Of a DNA stretch of 11,895 nucleotides, positions 6,958 to 11,895 are shown in pieces. This DNA is from CAWUJT01 sp963922715 (GTDB taxonomy: Bacteria; Pseudomonadota; Alphaproteobacteria; Rhodobacterales; Rhodobacteraceae). The position numbers and the translations under genes are program-made. Each line of letters starts with the position of its first letter. The first letter of the stretch is position 1. The stretch is from NCBI GenBank assembly GCA_963922715.1, contig CAWUJT010000077.1:1-11895 (forward strand), read 5' to 3'. The notes under the pieces were generated by a model that saw only the letters and a program-made list of their open reading frames with translations, was not told where the DNA came from and searched no databases.

Positions 6958-7387
6958 GACTGACCCTCCCTGTTAACCAATTCACCTGGATGATCTGTTC
7001 CGTGTTCACAGATGAAACTGCCAATTCAAGGCCACTCGTGCTGCCATCCGGCCAAAACACAAGCGCAATTTGCCCCTCCTGACGCGTGACAGAAGCCGCA
7101 CCGGTAGCCCGCAGTGTCAGCTTTGCGGGAAGGACAAGATTAAACCCCATCTCCTGGATTTCGATCTGCCGCATCCTGGGCATCACAACCGCACGGATAG
7201 GGGCACCTTGCAGAATGGCCAGCCTGTGCGCGGCCCGAAACTGCGCCGCAATCACACGCACATTCTGGTTCAGTTGCAGGCTTGGATATGCGCGCATCGA
7301 AAACCCGACCGTTCCCACCAGCATCGCGGTTAACGCCAGCACCAAAAGCGTCTCTGTCAAAGTGAAACCGCGGCGACGTCGGATCAT
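6938..7387 (-). CDS. gspH: GspH, minor pseudopilin
   Basis: GspH links the GspI-J-K tip to the GspG shaft. The 149-residue product has leader MIRRRRG, then FTLTETLLVLALTAMLVG with Phe +1 and Glu +5, the most conventional prepilin site in this cluster. After the helix it has IAAQFRAAHRLAILQGAPI (about 46-64), the usual helical stretch of GspH/FimT-type pseudopilins. The C-terminal beta signature is LVFWPDGSTSGLELAV and VNWLTGRV. The start ATG shares one base with the gspF stop (TGATG), so translation is probably coupled. Its last 20 bases overlap gspI. Confidence 0.92.
   Translation of the reverse strand: MIRRRRGFTLTETLLVLALTAMLVGTVGFSMRAYPSLQLNQNVRVIAAQFRAAHRLAILQGAPIRAVVMPRMRQIEIQEMGFNLVLPAKLTLRATGAASVTRQEGQIALVFWPDGSTSGLELAVSSVNTEQIIQVNWLTGRVSHTQGSG
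6958..6970 (-). promoter_or_regulatory. Strong Shine-Dalgarno sequence deciding the gspI start
   Basis: Read on the minus strand, GGGAGGG runs from 6970 to 6964, inside the 3' end of gspH, followed by TCAGTC and then ATA. The GGAGG core is seven bases from the ATA, the optimal distance. It is the best ribosome binding site in the gsp cluster and supports initiation at ATA rather than at the TTG 33 bases further on. Confidence 0.7.
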
Positions 7388-8616
7388 CAGAGCACCACAT
7401 CATTTATGCTAAGAATGGCCTGGAAGATGGAGAAAATCATCCCCCCGACAATGGCCCCAATCGCAAGGATCATGACCGGTTCCAGGATCGATAGAAGTTG
7501 TTTGATCGCCGCTTCGGCCTCTGCGCGTTCCGTGGTGGAGATCAGCTCCAGCATTTCTGGCAAGCGTCCGCTTTCTTCCCCAGCGCGCAGCATTGAGATT
7601 ATGTCCGACGGCATGTCTGTTGCCTCGGCAAGCGCGGCGCTGAAAAGCTGGCCCTGTCGGACGTTTTCCAAAACCTCATCCACGTTTTGCCCCAGACCGG
7701 AGTGCGGGACGATGGCAGCGGTCAGTTCCAGGGCCTGGAGCAGAGCAACATCGGCGCGCAGAAAGATGCACAAATTGGCGGTCAAGGCACTTAAATCCAG
7801 CTTTTGCAATATTGGCCCCACAAAGGGCAGCCGCAATGCGAGATGTGCCATTGTGGATCGGACTTGCGCAGAACGCATCCCCAGGATACCAATGCCCACA
7901 GGCAGGCCAAACCCCGCGATGACAATCGGCCAGTAGTCACGCAAACCGCGGGACGCGGCCATGACCCATTCGGTGCTTTGAGGAAGCTGGTCTTCGGCGC
8001 CGATGAAGATGACCTCAAATCTTGGGATCACAAACCCAAGCATCGCAACAAGAGAAATAACCGCGAAAATAAAAAGAATGCTTGGATAAATTAACGCAGT
8101 CTGGACAGTGCGTCGGAGTGTCAATTTATATGTGTAAAGATCGGCCACAGTGCAAAAGGCTGTTGCTAAATCTCCGATCTGCTCCCCAGCACGTAAAATC
8201 GCAATGGCTTGTCTGTTGAGATGTCCACTCGCCTCTGCCGCGTCACTTATCGCCGCGCCGCTGCGAAGCCTTTGCAACATGTCACGCGCGGCTTGTTCCG
8301 TGCGCCCCGGTTTGGGCGTATTGGCCGAAATTTCAAGGGCGCGGGCAAGTTCAACTCCGCCTTCGGTCAACGCCGCCATACGGGCCGCCCAGGTCGCAAC
8401 GGCCCGCAAGCGGGGTGGGGCAGGGGCCCCTTTGGGCGTGATTTGAGGAAGGGTTTTTGGGTGGCCAGCCGATTTTGCTTCGGCCTGGGCAAACTCTACG
8501 GGGAAAAGCCCCCTTTTCTGCAATTCCTTTTGCGCTTGTGATTGTGTTGCCGCCTGGATCCAGCCTGAAACACGGGCACCGTCGGGTTTATAGGCAATAT
8601 ATGAAAATTCAGCCAT
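7387..8616 (-). CDS. gspF: GspF, polytopic inner-membrane platform protein
   Basis: GspF is the multi-pass membrane protein thought to turn under the action of GspE and feed pseudopilin subunits into the growing filament. The 409-residue product has an N-terminal cytoplasmic segment (MAEFSYIAYKPDGARVSGWI) and two repeated T2SSF domains, about 72-198 and 274-397. The repeats are visible as AILRAGEQIGDL (139-150) and SMLRAGEESGRL (341-352). Three membrane helices lie at about 173-197 (after ALIYP), 228-248 and 380-402. Length and order are normal for GspF/PilC. It overlaps gspE by eight bases and shares one base with gspH. Confidence 0.96.
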   Translation of the reverse strand: MAEFSYIAYKPDGARVSGWIQAATQSQAQKELQKRGLFPVEFAQAEAKSAGHPKTLPQITPKGAPAPPRLRAVATWAARMAALTEGGVELARALEISANTPKPGRTEQAARDMLQRLRSGAAISDAAEASGHLNRQAIAILRAGEQIGDLATAFCTVADLYTYKLTLRRTVQTALIYPSILFIFAVISLVAMLGFVIPRFEVIFIGAEDQLPQSTEWVMAASRGLRDYWPIVIAGFGLPVGIGILGMRSAQVRSTMAHLALRLPFVGPILQKLDLSALTANLCIFLRADVALLQALELTAAIVPHSGLGQNVDEVLENVRQGQLFSAALAEATDMPSDIISMLRAGEESGRLPEMLELISTTERAEAEAAIKQLLSILEPVMILAIGAIVGGMIFSIFQAILSINDVVL

Positions 8617-10294
8617 GGAACCATACCGCGCCCAACGTGCGCTCTAGTTCTTCGGGTGTTGTGATCCCGTTGAAGAGTTTGTTGATGCCGTCTTTGGCAA
8701 GACTGGCCTGACCAGCCTGACGTGCCAGTGCGGCAAGATGTGTTTCATCTGCACCAGTGCTGATTTCGGCAATCATGTCCGGCGTTGGGCGGAAGAACTC
8801 ATAGACACCGATGCGGCCATTGTAACCGGTATGGGCACAGCTTTCGCAACCGACAGGAACAGGCACATGGGATGGTAGATCAGAGCTTCCGGACAGGGTG
8901 GCCAGATTCTCGGCCTCCTGCGGGGTCAGGGGGCGCTGATCTGCACATATCAGACAGATTCGGCGCAGCAAACGCTGTGCAAATGAGGCACGAAAGACAG
9001 AGGCAATCAAAAACCGTGGGATCCCAAGATCGGCCAAGCGTGTAACCGCGCCAGAGGCAGAGTTCGTATGCAGTGTCGATAAGACCAAATGCCCTGTCAA
9101 AGCTGCGCGCACAGCGATTTCCGCGGTTTCTGCATCCCGCAACTCCCCCACCATGACAATGTCTGGATCATGTCTGAGAACGCTCCGCAAAAGCGTTGCA
9201 AAATCCAGCCCAATCGATGGCTGCACAGCCATCTGGTTAATGCCGTTGATTTGATATTCTACGGGATCTTCGATCGATATGATCTTGCGTTCCGATTTGT
9301 TGAGCTTTTGCAGGGCGGCGTAAAGCGTGGTTGTTTTGCCACTTCCTGTGGGACCTGTTATTAACAACATGCCTGTTAAATTGGTGAGCAACTTATCCAA
9401 ATCTTCGTGTATATTCTCAGGCATCCCGAGCTTGGAAAAATCGAAAACGGCTGCTTGCTTATCAAGCAGGCGAAGTACCACACTTTCGCCTTCTACTGTC
9501 GGGACAGAGGACATGCGAATGTCGATCTCACGTCCGTCGCAAGGGTAACTGAAGCGTCCATCTTGAGGCTTGCGACGCTCTGCAATATTCAGGCGAGCAA
9601 GGATTTTTAATCGAGAAATCAATGCTGCAGTCATCGCGGCCTCTGGAGGCGATTGATCGGTGAGCAAACCATCAATCCGGTATCGCACGCGCAGTTGGCC
9701 TGCGTAAGGCTCTATATGAATATCGGAGGCCCGCATTCGAACGGCTTTATCGAGTAATGATTTAACAGTGCGCACAACAGGGACTTGTTGTGCAGCGTCT
9801 TCCAGACCCATTTCCGGATCGACATTGTAAGAGAGCAGGCGTTTGGGGATAGTCAGATCTGTTTCATGGATACCGTAAACGCGATCAATTGCGCGCTCAA
9901 ACTCCTCGATATCAATGGCAACCGGTTGAATGTCCTGGCGTAAAACCACACGCAGAATGTCTTGTGCCTCATTATTGAAGGGATCGACCATGGCCACCCG
10001 CATTGCGCCGTCCTGATCCCCTGGCCCAAGCGGGACTGCTTCGATCTTTTGCAAAAAGCCACGGTCCAAAGCATCGCCCTGAACGGGGTGCGCCGGTAAA
10101 TCCCCCGGCAGAAACCGCGGTATGTCTAATGCTTCAGCTGCGATGGCCGCCCGCATTTCAGAGGAAATTGCGCCGATATCGAAAAGAACCCGCAATATAT
10201 GGTCCTTGCGCAGGTGTGCCAGGCTTTGCGCGTGTTCCAGAGTTTCAAGGTCGATAAAGTCACTGGAAGACAGAACACTGTCAAGGCGATCCAT
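8609..10294 (-). CDS. gspE: GspE, T2SS assembly ATPase
   Basis: GspE is the cytoplasmic AAA-like ATPase that drives pseudopilus assembly, recruited to the membrane through GspL. The 561-residue product has an N-terminal helical domain (about 1-140), the junction motif ASDIHIEPY (189-197), Walker A GPTGSGKT (314-321), Asp box IEDPVEYQI (341-349), Walker B DIVMVGELRD (378-387) and His box GHLVLSTLHTN (401-411). A zinc-binding tetracysteine module is intact: CLIC (447-450) and CESC (483-486). All catalytic signatures are present. The start has no Shine-Dalgarno sequence; a TATAAT lies four bases before the ATG, suggesting a leaderless transcript. An in-frame stop just upstream excludes a longer ATG-started form. 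Confidence 0.97.
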   Translation of the reverse strand: MDRLDSVLSSSDFIDLETLEHAQSLAHLRKDHILRVLFDIGAISSEMRAAIAAEALDIPRFLPGDLPAHPVQGDALDRGFLQKIEAVPLGPGDQDGAMRVAMVDPFNNEAQDILRVVLRQDIQPVAIDIEEFERAIDRVYGIHETDLTIPKRLLSYNVDPEMGLEDAAQQVPVVRTVKSLLDKAVRMRASDIHIEPYAGQLRVRYRIDGLLTDQSPPEAAMTAALISRLKILARLNIAERRKPQDGRFSYPCDGREIDIRMSSVPTVEGESVVLRLLDKQAAVFDFSKLGMPENIHEDLDKLLTNLTGMLLITGPTGSGKTTTLYAALQKLNKSERKIISIEDPVEYQINGINQMAVQPSIGLDFATLLRSVLRHDPDIVMVGELRDAETAEIAVRAALTGHLVLSTLHTNSASGAVTRLADLGIPRFLIASVFRASFAQRLLRRICLICADQRPLTPQEAENLATLSGSSDLPSHVPVPVGCESCAHTGYNGRIGVYEFFRPTPDMIAEISTGADETHLAALARQAGQASLAKDGINKLFNGITTPEELERTLGAVWFHG

Positions 10295-10298
10295 GTAT

Positions 10299-10329
10299 AT
10301 TATACCCGTCTGTCATAACTGATTATCAA
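10299..10329 (-). promoter_or_regulatory. Candidate gspE promoter giving a leaderless mRNA
   Basis: On the minus strand a perfect -10 hexamer TATAAT (10304-10299) lies four bases before the gspE ATG. A near-consensus -35, TTGATA (10329-10324), is 19 bases upstream, two more than ideal. Transcription from this site would begin at or next to the ATG itself, leaving essentially no leader. It sits between the gspO stop and gspE. The -10 match is exact, but A+T-rich spacers can produce this by chance. Confidence 0.45.
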
Positions 10330-10338
10330 CAGTTTACC

Positions 10339-10956
10339 TCAAACCGTAAAAACGGACAATTGCATTTGCCGGGCAAGGATCATCGCCCAGGCTGCGAAGA
10401 TCATGCAAGGGGCAAACGGCACGCGGTCTTGCCGTCGCAAACCCGCCAGGACCAGGCCGGCGACTGAGGCCGTGATCCAAAACACAGGCAAGGCGGAATA
10501 TCCAAGCCAAAGGCCCAAAGCGCCCATCAGCAGAATATCGCCCTCCCCAAGACCCATTCTGCCACGCCAATGACGAAACAAGACAGCAATGAACGCGAAA
10601 GCCCCACTTCCCAGAAGTGCCCCTAGAACCGCATCCCAAAGGCCATGTTGCAACGTTTGGGTCCACAATCCAACCACAGCCCCCACTATCATCAGCAAAA
10701 CCCCAGCATCGGGCACAAGCATGCGGCGCGCATCCAGACCAGCTATTGCCGCCGCAGGGATGGCAAACAGCGCTATAATTTTAGCATCTATGAACAATAA
10801 GGGCAGCACCATAATCAAGCCAAACCAAAGGGTAGTTTTGTGCGGTGGGGGCCAGGGTCTATCATGACGCGGAACACACCGAGGCCACAAGTTCACCCAA
10901 ACACCCGCCAAAATTACAAAGGGAACCGCGCCTAGAAATGTAAGATAATGACTCAT
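10339..10956 (-). CDS. gspO: GspO-type prepilin peptidase, short form without methylase domain
   Basis: This polytopic aspartic protease cuts the prepilin leaders of GspG, H, I, J and K. The 205-residue product has about six to eight hydrophobic segments and both catalytic signatures: AGLDARRMLVPD (72-83, first catalytic Asp75) and GLGEGD (135-140, second Asp140), followed by LLMGALGLWLGY. The late RVPFAPCMIFAAW matches the usual (I/V)PFGP-type end. Full-length GspO/PilD has about 270-290 residues with an N-terminal cytoplasmic domain bearing paired CxxC motifs, linked to N-methylation; that domain is absent here (a single Cys at 27). I chose the ATG at 10956. A TTG at 11010 would add 18 polar residues and lacks a clear ribosome binding site. 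It is upstream of gspE with a 44-base gap, same strand. Confidence 0.9.
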   Translation of the reverse strand: MSHYLTFLGAVPFVILAGVWVNLWPRCVPRHDRPWPPPHKTTLWFGLIMVLPLLFIDAKIIALFAIPAAAIAGLDARRMLVPDAGVLLMIVGAVVGLWTQTLQHGLWDAVLGALLGSGAFAFIAVLFRHWRGRMGLGEGDILLMGALGLWLGYSALPVFWITASVAGLVLAGLRRQDRVPFAPCMIFAAWAMILARQMQLSVFTV

Positions 10957-10997
10957 GGGTTCATGTTTCGCGCGCAAAATACGACTTTGGAAGTGTT

Positions 10998-11021
10998 GCC
11001 TTGAATACAAGGCATATTGCC
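10998..11021. repeat. Overlapping inverted repeats in the divergent intergenic region
   Basis: The plus strand has GCCTTG, AATA, CAAGGC (10998-11013), a perfect 6-bp inverted repeat with a 4-base loop. The GGC of its right arm is also the left arm of a second one, GGCA-TAT-TGCC (11011-11021), so the two hairpins exclude each other. They lie in the leader or promoter region of gspO and upstream of the divergent gene. They could be a regulator site or an RNA switch in the gspO leader. No function is shown by the sequence. Confidence 0.3.
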
Positions 11022-11065
11022 AGTTCTTAACATACCATATACGCTTGATTCAGATGTTACATTTC

Positions 11066-11086
11066 AAATAAGAGGTCACCTTATTT
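11066..11086. promoter_or_regulatory. Inverted repeat spanning the ribosome binding site of the divergent gene
   Basis: AAATAAG (11066-11072) and CTTATTT (11080-11086) form a perfect 7-bp inverted repeat directly against the ATG at 11087. The 7-base loop and left arm contain the ribosome binding site AGAGGT. Folded in RNA this would hide the site; as DNA it could be an operator. The GGTCACC within it forms another small palindrome. Confidence 0.4.
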
Positions 11087-11482
11087 ATGAACGCTCAACA
11101 CAGACTAAAAACCACTCTTGCCGCATGTGTCCTTTCAAGTTGTGCAACAGTCTCTTTTGCCCAGGATATCAGCGTTTCAGATATTTTTATCAAAGGCACA
11201 CTTGATACGGAACTGGCTGTTTCGCTGTCTCCGCTGCATGCTGAAGGGCCAACATCAATAGAACTTATTGCCGTGGAACTTGCTGGTGAGACTTCATTCT
11301 GGAATTTTTCTGACTTCAATGATGAAGGCACAGGCGGAGACAGCGTTGCAGGCGATGGCATATGGTCTCAGGCAATCCGCCTGAGCGGTGCCGAAGCCGG
11401 GGAGTATAAAGTAAAAGCCTACATCTTGGATGTTCATGGTGCGGAATTGGAAACCGATTACCAGGCTTTTATTCTAAATTGA
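11087..11482 (+). CDS. Small exported protein with choice-of-anchor-X-like domain
   Basis: This 131-residue protein has a clear export signal: MNAQHRLKTT, a hydrophobic core, then either a lipobox LSSC (Cys19) or a signal peptidase I site SFA before Gln26. The mature part is a single small beta-rich domain. The segment DFNDEGTGGDSVAGDGIWSQ (76-95), with its Asp/Gly pattern DxGxxGDxxAGDGxxS, is characteristic of choice-of-anchor-X-type extracellular domains and may bind a metal. The end (GEYKVKAYILDVHGAE, YQAFIL) looks like a final Ig-like strand pair. A Shine-Dalgarno AGAGG lies about 11 bases upstream inside an inverted repeat. It is divergent from gspO and 22 bases ahead of the TolB-like gene, so those two are probably one operon. 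Function is unknown; a T2SS substrate or envelope accessory protein is an inference from position. Confidence 0.8.
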   Translation: MNAQHRLKTTLAACVLSSCATVSFAQDISVSDIFIKGTLDTELAVSLSPLHAEGPTSIELIAVELAGETSFWNFSDFNDEGTGGDSVAGDGIWSQAIRLSGAEAGEYKVKAYILDVHGAELETDYQAFILN

Positions 11483-11504
11483 TTTTAGCTTCAGTGTATT
11501 GAGC

Positions 11505-11895
11505 ATGTCCATGACATTTAAAAAGTCTTTTGTGTGGGCTGTCTTCTTTTCGTTCATGTCACCGGCACAGCACTTGAGTGCCGAGAGCGTTATATTTTCC
11601 GGATATGATGGCATGTCTTGGGGCTTGTGGCGTGTAACGCCGGGTGATCAGCCTGAAAAGGTGCTGGATGGGGAAATGCGCGGCCCTGTCACGGCCAATG
11701 GAAAACTGGCCTATGCAGATGCAGCAGGTCAAATATTGATAAGATCTGTTGATGATACTCAATCAGCTCCAAAGGTAGTGGACAATTTACCCCTCCCATG
11801 TGGTCAACCAACGCTTTCACCAGATGCGTTAACACTGGTGACTGCTTGCTTTCGGTTTTCGAACAGAAGAGACGATGGGGCCTTATATCATGTCG
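11505..11895 (+). CDS. Exported TolB-like beta-propeller protein, cut by window end
   Basis: The frame is open from the ATG at 11505 (or 11511) to the window edge, giving 130 residues so far. The start MSMTFKKSFVWAVFFSFMSP with cleavage near HLSA/ES is a typical signal peptide, so the protein is periplasmic or secreted. The mature part shows PD40/TolB-like propeller blades: VIFSGYDGMSWGLWRV, then GPVTANGKLAYADAAGQIL, then PTLSPDALTLVTACFRFSNR. Such blades pair a short strand with a SPD-type turn before the next strand. It follows the choice-of-anchor-X-like gene by 22 bases without a clear Shine-Dalgarno sequence, suggesting coupled expression. The 3' end and total size are outside the window, so the blade number and any extra domain are unknown. 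Confidence 0.8.
   Translation, partial: MSMTFKKSFVWAVFFSFMSPAQHLSAESVIFSGYDGMSWGLWRVTPGDQPEKVLDGEMRGPVTANGKLAYADAAGQILIRSVDDTQSAPKVVDNLPLPCGQPTLSPDALTLVTACFRFSNRRDDGALYHV

Noticed and set aside
240..10956. Reading the cluster as a type IV pilus or Tad pilus locus
   Set aside because: The GspG calcium loop, GspK without Glu5, GspH/I/J set, GspL/GspM pair and secretin with N0-N3 domains identify a T2SS; there is no PilT, PilM or TadA-type gene.
10957..11010. N-terminal extension of GspO from a TTG at 11010
   Set aside because: The added residues are polar and basic, have no family match and lack a ribosome binding site; the ATG at 10956 precedes the first membrane helix.
1..11895. CRISPR arrays, tRNA or rRNA genes, insertion sequences
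   Set aside because: No regularly spaced repeats, no cloverleaf or rRNA-like stretches and no transposase-like frames or terminal inverted repeats were seen on either strand.

Overview
The window holds an almost complete type II secretion system (T2SS, Gsp) gene cluster, read on the minus strand from about 10,960 down to 240, plus the start of a divergent plus-strand unit at the right edge. Codon use, overall style and the combination of families suggest an alphaproteobacterium, most likely a marine Rhodobacterales (roseobacter-type) genome. That placement is inferred from protein character only; there is no rRNA or housekeeping marker here.

In transcription order on the minus strand the genes are: prepilin peptidase gspO (10956-10339); assembly ATPase gspE (10294-8609); inner-membrane platform protein gspF (8616-7387); the minor pseudopilins gspH (7387-6938), gspI (6957-6595), gspJ (6598-6011) and gspK (6014-5148); the platform proteins gspL (5151-4168) and gspM (4171-3644); the secretin gspD (3555-1423); the major pseudopilin gspG (1358-924); and a short GspC/GspN-like connector (890-240). 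gspE through gspM form one tightly packed block in which every neighbour overlaps (ATGA or similar junctions), so they are probably translationally coupled. Gaps of 88, 64 and 33 bases then set off gspD, gspG and the connector. Canonical loci begin C-D-E-F-G; here C, D and G have moved to the 3' end, and G+C also falls strongly towards that end.

The parts fit together as a full machine. GspE powers GspF/L/M in the inner membrane. GspO cuts the prepilin leaders of GspG, H, I, J and K, which build the pseudopilus. The GspC-like protein should link the platform to the GspD secretin, which looks like a self-piloting outer-membrane lipoprotein.

After a divergent intergenic region with several inverted repeats, the plus strand carries a small exported or lipid-anchored protein with a choice-of-anchor-X-like domain (11087-11482). 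It is followed 22 bases later by the start of an exported TolB-like beta-propeller protein that runs off the window. Both are exported and sit beside the secretion genes, so they are candidate accessory factors or substrates.

Points most worth a second look: gspI has no ATG, GTG or TTG that would include its prepilin leader, but has a strong ribosome binding site correctly spaced before an ATA codon. gspE has a perfect TATAAT placed so that its mRNA would be leaderless. GspO lacks the N-terminal methylase-type domain, while several pseudopilins carry unusual cleavage-site residues. The GspC-like protein lacks a PDZ domain.
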